Assembly: GCA_014204435.1 (NCBI GenBank)
Contig: JACHLF010000008.1
Location: forward strand, 1-64,000
Reading direction: 5' to 3'
Length of the DNA: 64,000 nucleotides
Source: Mycobacteroides chelonae
GTDB taxonomy: Bacteria > Actinomycetota > Actinomycetes > Mycobacteriales > Mycobacteriaceae
Shown here: positions 35,600-45,303 of the stretch, piece by piece
Layout: every line of letters starts with the position of its first letter
Position numbering within the stretch: the stretch's first letter is position 1
The notes under the pieces: generated by a model
Seen by the model: the letters and a program-made list of their open reading frames with translations, nothing else
The model's database searches: none
Told to the model about the DNA's origin: nothing
Translations under genes and position numbers: made by a program

Positions 35600-36502
35600 C
35601 TACTTCAGATGGTCCAGCAGGATGCCCTGGGGACCGAAGTACTCCTGGCGCCACTTCTCAAGCAGTGGGCCATGGTCGATGTCGTCGGGATGGAATCCAG
35701 GACACAGATAGCTGCGAATCTTGACACCGAGCCCGGCGAACAGCGGCGTGCGCGGCAGCCGGAGAACGCTGCGCAGGGTGCGCAGTGGGTGGCGCCACGC
35801 CCACGGATCGGTGGCGATCGAGGCCAGCAGGATCACCGTCCGGCTCAGGAACAGCGCCAGGGTCGCGATCATTGCCGCGATGCGCATCGGCTCGCCGCCA
35901 CCGATGTAGCGGTATACGTCGAAGGCGACGGACTTGTGTTCCATCTCCTCGATGGCGTGCCAGTTGAGCATCGCGCGTACCTCGGGATCGGTCAGCTGGT
36001 GCTGTATCCAGGGCACACTGAGCACCTGTTCTCCGAGGATGGCCGTGAGGTGCTCCACGCCAGCGGTGATGGCCAGTGCGCACCGGGCAAGGCTGTCCGG
36101 CAGCCGGTCCCGATGCTGTTTCATGCGCTTGACCAAACGCGCGCCCACCCGGTCCGTGAGCCCGGTCGCCCAGTAGCCGCGGTGCACCAACTGCGTGTTC
36201 AGTTCGCGGTGCTGGATCCCGTGAGTCATCTCCTGCCCGATGAACCCGGCAACCTGCTTCTTGAGCACGGGGTCGGTGATCTGCCGGTCGTAGCGCCGCA
36301 CCGACTGGATGAAGAACTCCTCACCGGACGGGAAGAAGCCCGACAAGAGTGCCACCAGATGACTCATGGCGATGTCGTCGGCCACGAAATGCCGCCGCGA
36401 GGGCGCCGCCCCGTCGAATGTGAACGCGATGCGGCGGGTGTGCACCGCACGTCCGGCCGCAGAAGCCGGACGCGGCTGCGCGTTGCGGCCCGGCATCGTC
36501 AT
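35600..36502 (-). CDS. Predicted metal-dependent hydrolase (PF10118-type), last gene of the mce operon
   Basis: A 300-residue protein with histidine/acid motifs of the PF10118 family: GQEMTHGIQHRELN near residue 95, GVEHLTAIL and WHAIEEMEHKSVAFD near 195, arranged like a ferritin-type di-metal site. Near the C-terminus a hydrophobic stretch suggests membrane association. The substrate is unknown; the family includes proteins found beside lipid genes. The ATG at 36502 overlaps the mceF stop (ATGA), tying it to the transporter; the longer frame from 36790 runs inside mceF. Confidence 0.82.
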   Translation of the reverse strand: MTMPGRNAQPRPASAAGRAVHTRRIAFTFDGAAPSRRHFVADDIAMSHLVALLSGFFPSGEEFFIQSVRRYDRQITDPVLKKQVAGFIGQEMTHGIQHRELNTQLVHRGYWATGLTDRVGARLVKRMKQHRDRLPDSLARCALAITAGVEHLTAILGEQVLSVPWIQHQLTDPEVRAMLNWHAIEEMEHKSVAFDVYRYIGGGEPMRIAAMIATLALFLSRTVILLASIATDPWAWRHPLRTLRSVLRLPRTPLFAGLGVKIRSYLCPGFHPDDIDHGPLLEKWRQEYFGPQGILLDHLK

Positions 36503-37698
36503 TTCGGCGGCTCGATGGGCAGCGCCGGACCACCGTAGGGCGTCGGCACGGTGTACCGGCCCGGCGGCGTCGGGTCGGAGGTGGCGCCCAAGTCGGCGCC
36601 GGCCGGCGGCCCGGCCGTGTCGTCGCCCGCAGGACGCGGCGCGTTCTTGGCACCCCGGACCAGGACGGCGGGATCGTCGTCGCGGCAGTACGTGTACAGG
36701 AACGGCTCCGGATAGTCCGCCGAGGAGGGTGGGCGCCGGGGTGTGCCGTAATCGCAGGCGTACCGCGGATACAGATCGGAGGTCACCCACAGCCCGTGGT
36801 CGTGCATGGTGCTGATGAAAGCCTCCAGCGCCGAACCACGATAGGCCGGGAACAATGCACTGAGCGCGGGCACCCTCACGTAGGACAGCCGGGCATTGAC
36901 GGCCAGGTTGGCCAGCAGTTGCACCATGGTGTCGGAGTTGTCGTCGAACAGCTTGTCCGTGGCCTGCAGCACTCGCGAGGACTGGTCGATGAGCTTGCGG
37001 TAGCCGCCGTCCATCGCGTTGATACCCGCTAGGGTGTCGCGCAAATTTCGGGCTGTGGCCGCGATGCCACCGTTGACGTCCACCGCCGCCGACAGCACGG
37101 TGCGGCTGTCCTTGATGGCGCTGACCGTCTCGGGCAGCACCGAATCGAGGGTGGCCAGCAGGAAGACCCCGCCGTCGACGATGTCGGTGAGCTTGCGCGG
37201 CCCATCTGCGCTCAGGCTCAGTTCCTTCTTGATGCGTGCGATCTTGACCGGATCCACTTGGGCCAGAACGCCGTCTGCGTGGGTCAGCAGCTGCGTCGGG
37301 GTGACGGGTATGGCGGTGCGGTCGCGGGTGATCACATCCCCGGCGGACAGGAACGGGCCCGCATCCGATGCCGCGGAGAAGTCGAGGTATTGCTCACCGG
37401 CCGGGGACAGCCCGGAGACCCGTACCGCGGCGGAGGCCGGCACCCGCACCTCGCTGTCCACGGTGACGGTCGCGTTCACGCCGTCTCCGGTGAAGGTCAG
37501 TGACTCGACGGAGCCGATGCGCACACCGTGCAGCGTCACGTCCTGGTTCGGCAACAGGCCCCCGGACTCCGCGAGCTGAATGGTCACCGGGTAACTCGAC
37601 GCCAGCGGCCGCACATGCAGCACTGCGACCAGCAGGTAGGCGACCGAAACGGCCAGGGTCGCCACGAGCGACAGCCCGCTCACCCATGCGCGGCTCAT
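36499..37698 (-). CDS. mceF: Mce-family protein, F position
   Basis: A 399-residue Mce protein with one N-terminal membrane helix (about 5-27), the MCE/MlaD domain (about 38-115, 'GLLPNQDVTLHGVRIGSV') and a helical extension, then a Pro-rich tail. Mce subunits A-F form a hexameric tube that carries lipids across the mycobacterial envelope. ATGA overlaps join it to mceE upstream and to the hydrolase downstream. It lacks the lipobox seen in the E subunit. Confidence 0.92.
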   Translation of the reverse strand: MSRAWVSGLSLVATLAVSVAYLLVAVLHVRPLASSYPVTIQLAESGGLLPNQDVTLHGVRIGSVESLTFTGDGVNATVTVDSEVRVPASAAVRVSGLSPAGEQYLDFSAASDAGPFLSAGDVITRDRTAIPVTPTQLLTHADGVLAQVDPVKIARIKKELSLSADGPRKLTDIVDGGVFLLATLDSVLPETVSAIKDSRTVLSAAVDVNGGIAATARNLRDTLAGINAMDGGYRKLIDQSSRVLQATDKLFDDNSDTMVQLLANLAVNARLSYVRVPALSALFPAYRGSALEAFISTMHDHGLWVTSDLYPRYACDYGTPRRPPSSADYPEPFLYTYCRDDDPAVLVRGAKNAPRPAGDDTAGPPAGADLGATSDPTPPGRYTVPTPYGGPALPIEPPK

Positions 37699-38858
37699 CG
37701 CCCTGGCCCCGGTAGACCAGTCTCCGGCGAGGCGGGGCTCTGTACCTCAGGGCCCTGCGCTTCCGGGCCCTGCCCGACCACACGTTCCTGCAGCCGCCAC
37801 AACGAGTATTTGAGGGTGCCGACGAGCTTGTTCCAGTCGTATCGCTTGGGGCCGTGGAAGCCGGGATCTCCCCCGAAACCCGCATCCGGTATCGCACCCA
37901 GCACCAGACGGTCGATACCGGCGCGGCCGGAAATGTACGAACCCGCGGTGATCTTGATAAAGGGTGCGTACAGCCGGTTGAGCGAGAGCAATCTGGTCTC
38001 CGGATCCAGCACCACGTCGTTCCAGGACCGGGAGATGGCGTTGGCATCGGCCACCACGCTGCGTCCGCTGGTATCGGTGCCCGCGATAGACGGGAACTTG
38101 CCCAACTCGCGCGCGGTATCGCCCAGCAGCAGGACCAGATCGGAGATCTGGCCGGCGTTTTCCTGCAAGGTCGCCGTCGCCGGACCCGCCGCGTGCAACA
38201 CCTGCCCGAGTTCCTCACTCCTGCCTTCGAGCGCCTCGGTCAGCCGGGCTGTCTGCGTCATCGCGGCATCCAGCTGCCCCGAGCGCGCGTTGAGCTTGCC
38301 CAGCAGCTCGTTGGACTTTCCGATCATGCGTCCGAAGGCCTCACCGTCCGGACCGGCCGCCCTACCCATGCCGTTGACGACGTTGGTGAAATTGTGCACC
38401 GCACCGCCGTTCACCAGGATCGCGGCCGAGCTGAGCACCGACTCCACGGTTGCCGCCGCACCGGTCTGATCTATCGGGATGGTGTCGCCGTCGGAAAGCG
38501 GGCCGCCGCGGGGCCGTTCGGGCGCGGTGATGGCCACGAAGACGTCGCCGAGCGGTGTGGCGGTGCGCAATTGCGCGGTGCTGCCCGCAGGGAGCGTAAC
38601 GTCGTGGCGGATGCGCAGGGTGGTCACCGCGTGGAAGTCCCTGGCCGCCATGGACTCCACCTCGCCAATGTCGGCACCGGCCAGTTTCACCTTGGCGCGC
38701 TCGGGCAGGTTGAGCGCATTCGCGAATACGGCCGTCAGCCGGTATCCCCCACCACCCAATCCCGGGGCGGGCAGTGGCAGGTCGGCCAGTCCGCCGGTAG
38801 AACACCCCGCGCAGAGGACCATGATCGCGGCGAATGCCGATAGCTTGCGTCGCATCAT
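37695..38858 (-). CDS. mceE: Mce-family lipoprotein, E position (LprK-like)
   Basis: A 387-residue Mce protein with a lipoprotein signal (lipobox CAGC about residue 19), the MCE domain (about 38-115) and a long helical region. In every mce operon the fifth gene is a lipoprotein, as here. ATG 38858 overlaps the mceD stop; the longer frame to 38942 lies within mceD. Confidence 0.92.
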   Translation of the reverse strand: MMRRKLSAFAAIMVLCAGCSTGGLADLPLPAPGLGGGGYRLTAVFANALNLPERAKVKLAGADIGEVESMAARDFHAVTTLRIRHDVTLPAGSTAQLRTATPLGDVFVAITAPERPRGGPLSDGDTIPIDQTGAAATVESVLSSAAILVNGGAVHNFTNVVNGMGRAAGPDGEAFGRMIGKSNELLGKLNARSGQLDAAMTQTARLTEALEGRSEELGQVLHAAGPATATLQENAGQISDLVLLLGDTARELGKFPSIAGTDTSGRSVVADANAISRSWNDVVLDPETRLLSLNRLYAPFIKITAGSYISGRAGIDRLVLGAIPDAGFGGDPGFHGPKRYDWNKLVGTLKYSLWRLQERVVGQGPEAQGPEVQSPASPETGLPGPGR

Positions 38859-39964
38859 TTCTGTCCCATCGCGGCGAGCCCGTCGAGCATGTACGTCAGC
38901 CCGAAGTCGGGTCCGTAGTCCTGCAGGGTTCCTGTGCTGCAACCGAGTTGGCGCAGTCCCATGAGATTGCAGATCTCCTTGGCCATCTGTCCGTCGAAGA
39001 CCATGCGGTCGGCCAGGAAGTGCGCACGTATCGCGCCGTTGCGCTGGTCGATGGCGTTGTAAAGGTTGTCGGCCATCAGCGGCAACACGTCGAAGAATTC
39101 GGCGACCTCCCGCTGGCGGTCGTAGACCGTCTGGATGCTCTTGTTGCCGTTGGCGATACCGCGGCGGACGGCGTCGCGGTTGTCCTGCAGGATCTTCCCG
39201 GTCTGCTCGATCACCTCGTTGAACTGCCGCCCGGTACTGCCCGAACCGAAGTTCTCGCGGGCCAGGATGTCGCTGAGTTGCCGCACCGTGGCACCGAACT
39301 GGCGCAGGCTCGCATCGTTGCGGGCCGCCGCCTCCAGCAGACCGCTGACGTTCCGGACAATGGCGGTCATCTGTTCGCGGCTGTGTGCCCCGCCGTCGGC
39401 GCCGAGGCGCAAGGCCCGAGACAACTCGTCCAGTGCCGTCTTGATCCGGTCACCGTTGTCGGCGGCCACACCGTCACCGGCATTGAGCACCGAGGCGATG
39501 GGCCCGCCCCCGGCGCCGTCACCGCGCAGGGAGCCGGAGAGTTTGTCGAGCATGCCGAGCACCCGGTCGAATTCGACGGGGGTCCGGGTCCGGTTCAGGC
39601 CGATGGTGTCGCCGTCGCGTAGCACCGGCCCGCCGCGATACGGCGGCGACAGTTCGATCTGACGGTCGGTGAGGATTGACGTCGAGAGGGTGGCGGCCTG
39701 CGCATCGGCGGGGACCTGCACCTGACCGTCGACCGTGAACTCCACTTCAGCGTAACCGCCCCTGGCGGTGATCTTGGAGACCTGTCCTACCGGCATGCCA
39801 AGCACGGCAACCACATTGCCGGGATACAGGCCTGCGGCACTGTCGAATTGGGCCGTGACCGTGATGTTTCCGCTGTCCCGGGTTAGGGACCATGCCGCGC
39901 CCGCGGTGGTCGCGACCAGGACCAGTGCCACCGCGATCAGGAGGAGGGTGCGAATCTTGGTCAC
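38855..39964 (-). CDS. mceD: Mce-family protein, D position
   Basis: A 369-residue Mce subunit. N-terminal helix 'LLLIAVALVLVATTAGAAW', MCE domain about 35-105 (AGLYPGNVVAVLGMPVG), long helical middle and a Cys pair near the C-terminus. GTG 39964 overlaps the mceC stop (GTGA), which decides the start. Confidence 0.92.
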   Translation of the reverse strand: MTKIRTLLLIAVALVLVATTAGAAWSLTRDSGNITVTAQFDSAAGLYPGNVVAVLGMPVGQVSKITARGGYAEVEFTVDGQVQVPADAQAATLSTSILTDRQIELSPPYRGGPVLRDGDTIGLNRTRTPVEFDRVLGMLDKLSGSLRGDGAGGGPIASVLNAGDGVAADNGDRIKTALDELSRALRLGADGGAHSREQMTAIVRNVSGLLEAAARNDASLRQFGATVRQLSDILARENFGSGSTGRQFNEVIEQTGKILQDNRDAVRRGIANGNKSIQTVYDRQREVAEFFDVLPLMADNLYNAIDQRNGAIRAHFLADRMVFDGQMAKEICNLMGLRQLGCSTGTLQDYGPDFGLTYMLDGLAAMGQK

Positions 39965-40995
39965 TGGCAGTCCTTGAAGTACTCGAGCATCCCGAATTGC
40001 TTGGCGCGGCCGCTGATCGCACACATCCACGAATCGATGAGAGCGCCCCCACCCGCGTTTGCCTCGATCGAGTTGCCAAACCCGGTGGCGTTGGCGATTT
40101 CACGAATGGGCACCGGTGCGATCTGGAGTAGGTTGCGCAACAAGGCATCTTGGTCGGCGAGCTTGCCGCTGAGCTCGTCCATGGTGTGGATGACACCATC
40201 GAGGGCACGATGATCGCCTACCACGATGGTGCGCAGCGACTCCACGATGCTCTGCAGTGAGCGCATCATCGCGTGGAAGGCCGCCGAGCGTGCCACGAAC
40301 TCGCCCACCAGCTCTTGTCCCTGGCGGATGAAGGTGCCGATATCGGACTGCTGGCGGCGCAGCATGCCGGTGACGTTCTCGGTGCTGGTCAGTAGCGTGC
40401 CCAACTGCTCGCGTCGCCGGGCGATCACCGAGGACAGCGCGCGCACGTTCTCCATGGCCTGCGGCACCACACCGGGCAGCCCGTCCAGTTGCGTACCGAG
40501 CACGGTGAGCGACGAGGCGATGTGATCGGCGTCCACCTGCTCGAAGGTGCGGGTCGAATCGGCCAGTGCGACCTGCAAGTCGTAGGGAACCTCGGTGTGC
40601 TGCAGGCTGATCCGCCGGCCCTCGGGTGCTCCGCCTCCTGCCGGTCGCAGGTCCAGATACCGGGAGCCGAACAGCGTGGTGATCTTGATCGCGGCCCGCG
40701 ATTCACCGCCGACCGCGATGTTGTCACGCACCCGGAAGGTCGCCTCCACATGGTCACCCGCCAGCCGCACACCGGTCACCGAACCGACCTGTACCCCCGC
40801 GACGGTGACGATATTCCCCGGCCGCAGCGCGGCGGCCTGCAGGAACTCGGCGGTGAATTGCCGGTACCCCAGGCCCACCTGCTTCACCAGCAGCAGTGCG
40901 CCGATGAGCGCTGCCACGACGGCCACCGCGATCACACCGAGCCAGGTCTTGTTGTAGGAGTCCAGCGGTCTGCGAAGAACGGAGAGCTGGGACAT
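39961..40995 (-). CDS. mceC: Mce-family protein, C position
   Basis: A 344-residue Mce subunit with one membrane helix (about 17-40), MCE domain (about 48-120, 'PGNIVTVAGVQVGSV') and helical C-terminus ending in two cysteines. GAGGT five bases before the ATG at 40995 supports this start; an ATG at 41013 that overlaps mceB is possible and would add six residues. Confidence 0.9.
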   Translation of the reverse strand: MSQLSVLRRPLDSYNKTWLGVIAVAVVAALIGALLLVKQVGLGYRQFTAEFLQAAALRPGNIVTVAGVQVGSVTGVRLAGDHVEATFRVRDNIAVGGESRAAIKITTLFGSRYLDLRPAGGGAPEGRRISLQHTEVPYDLQVALADSTRTFEQVDADHIASSLTVLGTQLDGLPGVVPQAMENVRALSSVIARRREQLGTLLTSTENVTGMLRRQQSDIGTFIRQGQELVGEFVARSAAFHAMMRSLQSIVESLRTIVVGDHRALDGVIHTMDELSGKLADQDALLRNLLQIAPVPIREIANATGFGNSIEANAGGGALIDSWMCAISGRAKQFGMLEYFKDCQ

Positions 40996-41002
40996 GCGCA
41001 CC

Positions 41003-42070
41003 TCAGCCGCCATCGCCGGCGTTCCTACAGCGTGCGGTGTGCTTGGCCCGCCCACCCGGAGTGGCCGCGTTGACGATGATCGGGACGACGTCGTTGAGCC
41101 CCGGGAAGAATCCGTAGATGTTCACGTCGCAGCCATAGGCATTCATGTAGGCGCCCTGCCCGAACATGCGCGCCAGACCCTTGAGGAACAGCGGCGTGTT
41201 GAGACCCGCGTACGCGATCTGCGGCTCGATGTCCAGCATGTGCTGGGTGTAACCGGGCTCGCGCGTGAGCAATTCGTGCACCGACGGATTCACATCCCGT
41301 GCGATCCGCGACAGGTTTCTGACCACCTCGGTCATCTTCCCCACCGAGGCCACCAACTCGGGCCGGCGGCTGTCGAACTGGCCCACCACGGAGCGGGTGG
41401 CGCCGATGGCGTCTTCGAAATCCTTGTTCTGCGCGGCGAGGCTGCCCACCACGTTGTCCAGGCTGGCGATCACATGATCCAGCGCATCGTCACGGCCGGT
41501 GAACGTCTTGGTCAACGTCGACGTCTGATCCACCAGGGTGGCGAACGCCGCGGTGTCCCCCTGCAGCGACCCGATGACGGCCTGCGTGAGGTTGTTCACC
41601 TGCACCGAATCCAAGACCGCGAACAGCGGCTCGTATCCGTTGAGCAGGGTGCCGATATCGAAGGAGGGTTCGGTGCGTTCGACGGGGATGACACCACCCG
41701 GCGCGAGTAAACCGCCCGCGCCCGAGTGTGTCTGTGCCAGGGCGAGATAACGTTGACCCACGATGTTCTGATAGGTGACCGACGCGGTGGTGTCGGCGGG
41801 CAGACGCTGGCCGTCCTGGACCGCGAAGCTCACCTTGGCAACAGTTCCGATGAGCTCGATGTGCTGGACCCGCCCGACACGCACGCCCGCGATCCGCACA
41901 TCGTCACCCTCGCGCAGCCCGAAGACGTCGGTGACCATCGCCGCGTAGGACACCGTGGAGCCCTTGATATCCCGGCGCAGGGTGACGTACACGAGCCAGG
42001 TCAACACCGTGGCGATCACCAGGAATACGGCCAGTCCGATAACAGGACCGCGCGCTACCGTGCCTCTCAT
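41003..42070 (-). CDS. mceB: Mce-family protein, B position
   Basis: A 355-residue Mce subunit with N-terminal helix (about 8-30), MCE domain ('LREGDDVRIAGVRVGRV', about 40-115) and helical extension. Paired cysteines near the end are shared with other subunits. The ATG overlaps the mceA stop (ATGA). Confidence 0.92.
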   Translation of the reverse strand: MRGTVARGPVIGLAVFLVIATVLTWLVYVTLRRDIKGSTVSYAAMVTDVFGLREGDDVRIAGVRVGRVQHIELIGTVAKVSFAVQDGQRLPADTTASVTYQNIVGQRYLALAQTHSGAGGLLAPGGVIPVERTEPSFDIGTLLNGYEPLFAVLDSVQVNNLTQAVIGSLQGDTAAFATLVDQTSTLTKTFTGRDDALDHVIASLDNVVGSLAAQNKDFEDAIGATRSVVGQFDSRRPELVASVGKMTEVVRNLSRIARDVNPSVHELLTREPGYTQHMLDIEPQIAYAGLNTPLFLKGLARMFGQGAYMNAYGCDVNIYGFFPGLNDVVPIIVNAATPGGRAKHTARCRNAGDGG

Positions 42071-43575
42071 CGAGCATCTCCTTGGTTTTTCAGGTCCTGT
42101 GTTCTGGCCACGACGGCGCCCCGGGCGATGGGCCCGAGCACCAGCTGGTCTGCCGAGGTGGCCGGCTGTCCGAGGATTCGGCCCAGCTGCCCGCGCTCCT
42201 GCACGCTGCCGACCGGACCCACGTTTCCGCCGAAAGAAGCTGGTGCCATGACGATTTGGCCCGGGTCGGCACTGCCGGGTACCGGCGGGGCCGGAGTGAG
42301 CCAGGACGGCACCGGCGGGTTGGGATCACGCAGGTCTGGGTTCGGGTTGACCAACGGCGGTCCGACGGCGACGAGGTTGCCGTTCTCGCCGACCACCGTT
42401 CCCGGCGGCGGCGCCAGATTGGCCGGCGGGTGATAGTTCTGCGGCAGCAGTACCTCGGGCAGGTCCGGGCGCACCGCGATCTGCGGGGCCGTGAAACAAC
42501 TGGGCCCCTTGAGCTCTCCGTAACGCGGGCAATCGGCGCGGGTGTAGGTGTACGACGGGGTGAAGGATAGGTTTATCCGACCCCGCGCGGTGGTCAGTTC
42601 GGGGTCCCACACCTGCTGGAAGAAGGTGTCCGAAAACCTGGTGATGCGCCTGGAGATCGGCACGAAGTGCTGGGCGTTGTCCGCCAGCACGCCCAGCACC
42701 GGTGTCAGATCGGTGGTGATCTGAATGAGCTGGTCGGTGTGGTTGCGCAACGACTCCGCGGTGGTGCCGGTGGTGTGCACCCCCGCACCGATGAATGTGC
42801 GCAACTGGTCCCGTTTCTCGGCGAGGGTCTGCATGGGCACCACGGCCTGATGCAAGGCATCAACCAGATCCGGCGCGGTCTGCGAGAGCCCACGGGCGGC
42901 CTGCACCAACGCCGACACCGTCGAAGGGCCTTGGTCGGTCGCGACCACGGCATTGAGCTGATCGAGTGCGCGGTCAAGTTGTGCCGCGCCGGTGAGTAGT
43001 TCGACGCGGCGATGGTCGGTGGCGGCTCCCACGGCCGCCAGGATCCCCAGGGTGTTGTCCTCGCGGCCCCGACCGGTCGCGGTGAGGATCTCGCGCAGCT
43101 TGTTGACGGTGGTCTGGAACAGCACGGTGGGCAGCCGGGTGTCCTCGGCGACATGCCCACCTTCGCGAATCGGCGCACCGGACCCATGGTCGACGAGTTG
43201 CAGGGCCGAGACCGCGAACACGTTACTCGGTACCACCCGTGCGGTCACTGTGGCAGGAATCGACGGGGCATAAATGGGTTTCAACCGCACATGCACTCGG
43301 TTGGGCTGCATACCGACCCCCGGGGTGACTCCGTCGACGATGCCGACGAGCACGCCCCGATACTTCACATCCGACCGCGGCGGCAAACCATCGCCGACGT
43401 TGTGAAGCTCGGCGACGATGTTCACGTACCGGTCCAGCACTCCGGTCGACTTGACCAACAGCGCCGCCGTCACGGCGACGACGACGGCCAGCGCGGCGCC
43501 CCCGCGCACCAGCAACTGGCGACGCGAGAAGACGGCACCGTCTAGATCGTGGTGGCCCTCACGGCGATTCTTCAC
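42067..43575 (-). CDS. mceA: Mce-family protein, A position
   Basis: A 502-residue Mce subunit, the longest of the six. A membrane helix (about 25-45) precedes the MCE domain ('GLPPRSDVKYRGVLVGIV'), then a long helical region, and a Pro-rich tail of some 130 residues. The GTG at 43575, one base after the yrbEB stop, gives a 502-residue product; an ATG at 43608 would overlap yrbEB. Confidence 0.9.
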   Translation of the reverse strand: MKNRREGHHDLDGAVFSRRQLLVRGGAALAVVVAVTAALLVKSTGVLDRYVNIVAELHNVGDGLPPRSDVKYRGVLVGIVDGVTPGVGMQPNRVHVRLKPIYAPSIPATVTARVVPSNVFAVSALQLVDHGSGAPIREGGHVAEDTRLPTVLFQTTVNKLREILTATGRGREDNTLGILAAVGAATDHRRVELLTGAAQLDRALDQLNAVVATDQGPSTVSALVQAARGLSQTAPDLVDALHQAVVPMQTLAEKRDQLRTFIGAGVHTTGTTAESLRNHTDQLIQITTDLTPVLGVLADNAQHFVPISRRITRFSDTFFQQVWDPELTTARGRINLSFTPSYTYTRADCPRYGELKGPSCFTAPQIAVRPDLPEVLLPQNYHPPANLAPPPGTVVGENGNLVAVGPPLVNPNPDLRDPNPPVPSWLTPAPPVPGSADPGQIVMAPASFGGNVGPVGSVQERGQLGRILGQPATSADQLVLGPIARGAVVARTQDLKNQGDAR

Positions 43576-43576
43576 G

Positions 43577-44437
43577 TCAACCCCCGAACCTGGCGCCCGA
43601 ATCGACACTCCACAGCGCCATGGTCAGCAGCATGTTGACGATGATCACCGCGGTGATGCTGGCGCGCATCGCGTGCCCGGCGGCGATGCCCACACCCTCC
43701 GGACCCCCGTCTGCGCAGAAGCCGTAGTAGCACTGCACCGCCGAGGCGATCCATACGAAGACGATCACCTTGAGGACCGAGTAGGCAATATCGGTCCCGT
43801 TGATCAGCAGTGAGAAGTAGTGCAGGTACGGCCCCGTCGAACCGCCGCTGACAAGACGCACCATCAGCTGACACGACAGGTAGCTGATCGTCAAACATGC
43901 GGCATACAGTGGCACGATGGCGACCACAGAGGCCAACAGGCGCGTGGTCACGAGGTACGGAATCGGCCGGATGGCCAGGGAATCCATCGCGTCGACTTCC
44001 TCCGCGATACGCATGGACCCCAGTTGGGTGGTAAACCGGCATCCTGCCTGCACCGCGAAGGCCAGGGCGGCCATGATCGGGGCGAGCTCACGCGTGGTCA
44101 CCATCGAGGAGATGACTCCGGTAGCGGGCCCGAGCCCCATGAGGCTCAGGAAATTGTAGCCCTCGATCGCCACCAGAGCTCCCGAGGTGATGCCGAGCAC
44201 CAGCACCACCCCTGCCGTTCCACCGCCGACGACGATCGACCCGTTGCCCCAGGTGATATCGGAAAGCAGCCGCAAGAATTCACGCCGATACCGGCGCAGT
44301 GCGATCGGGATCGCCAGGAAGGCATGCACGAAGAAGGTGACCATATGGCCGAAACGCGCCAGCGGACCGGCAGCGACATCTACCGTAAAAGCCATGGGAC
44401 GAAAAGTCTTGTGGCCGTTATCAAGCGTGACGGTCAC
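43577..44437 (-). CDS. yrbEB: YrbEB (MlaE-type) permease of the mce system
   Basis: A 286-residue membrane permease with five or six helices and the MlaE-type stretch TRELAPIMAALAFAVQAG. Two YrbE proteins form the inner-membrane core of each Mce transporter and bind the ATPase MceG/Mkl, which is not encoded here and is probably shared. The GTG overlaps the yrbEA stop (GTGA). Confidence 0.92.
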   Translation of the reverse strand: MTVTLDNGHKTFRPMAFTVDVAAGPLARFGHMVTFFVHAFLAIPIALRRYRREFLRLLSDITWGNGSIVVGGGTAGVVLVLGITSGALVAIEGYNFLSLMGLGPATGVISSMVTTRELAPIMAALAFAVQAGCRFTTQLGSMRIAEEVDAMDSLAIRPIPYLVTTRLLASVVAIVPLYAACLTISYLSCQLMVRLVSGGSTGPYLHYFSLLINGTDIAYSVLKVIVFVWIASAVQCYYGFCADGGPEGVGIAAGHAMRASITAVIIVNMLLTMALWSVDSGARFGG

Positions 44438-45303
44438 AGCACCGCCCTGGGGAACAGCATGGTGTAGAGCTGGCTGACCACGACGTTGATGATCATGAGC
44501 AGCAGCACAGACTCGACGACGGCCGCGTTTACCGAGTTGGCCACTCCGGTCGGCCCACCGTGCGCGGCCAGCCCCTTCTGGCAGGCGATCACCGCGACGA
44601 CGGCCCCGTAGACCGCCGCCTTCATCAGTGCCAGCAGCAGGTCCGCCGGGGTGGCGAACGATGCGAAGGTAGAGACGAAACTGCCTGGGGCGCCGCCCTG
44701 TACGAACACATTGAACAGGTAACTGGCCAGGAACCCGACAAAGCACACCACGCCGGTGAGAGCGATACCGATAAGAATGGCCGCGGCACATCGCGGGACC
44801 ACCAGGCGGCGCACCACCGAGACACCCATGACCTCCATGGCCGCGGTTTCCTCACGCATGGTGCGGCACCCGAGATCGGCGGTCATCGCCGAGCCCACCG
44901 CCGAGGCCAACAACATGGCCGCTACCAGAGATGCGGCCTGCCGCACCACCGCCAGGCCGCTCGCCGCACCGGCCAGCGAGGTAGCACCGACTTGCCCCGA
45001 GAGCAGCGCGAACTGAATGGAGAGCGTCACCCCGATGGGCAGTGCCACCAGCACCGTCGGCATCACGGCCGTACCCGCCATGAAGGCCGCCTGCCGCACG
45101 AACTCCGTCCACTGAAAACGACCGGTCACCAAATCCGTCGCGAAGTAGCGCAGCGTGTGCACGCCCAGGACAAATTGCTCGCCCACTGTGGTGAGTGCAG
45201 CAATCGGGTGATTTCGTATATAGCCCGCGCTTCGATAACCCAGTGGGCGAAACACTTTAGATACTAAAGGGCGGACACTGACCTGCTGGCTCTGCCCAGT
45301 CAT
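44434..45303 (-). CDS. yrbEA: YrbEA (MlaE-type) permease of the mce system
   Basis: A 289-residue permease partner of YrbEB, with the conserved stretch AVGSAMTADLGCRTMREE and several hydrophobic helices. Its ATG overlaps the stop of the fatty acyl-AMP ligase gene (ATGA), physically joining the biosynthetic genes to the Mce transporter. No promoter is evident at this junction. Confidence 0.92.
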   Translation of the reverse strand: MTGQSQQVSVRPLVSKVFRPLGYRSAGYIRNHPIAALTTVGEQFVLGVHTLRYFATDLVTGRFQWTEFVRQAAFMAGTAVMPTVLVALPIGVTLSIQFALLSGQVGATSLAGAASGLAVVRQAASLVAAMLLASAVGSAMTADLGCRTMREETAAMEVMGVSVVRRLVVPRCAAAILIGIALTGVVCFVGFLASYLFNVFVQGGAPGSFVSTFASFATPADLLLALMKAAVYGAVVAVIACQKGLAAHGGPTGVANSVNAAVVESVLLLMIINVVVSQLYTMLFPRAVL

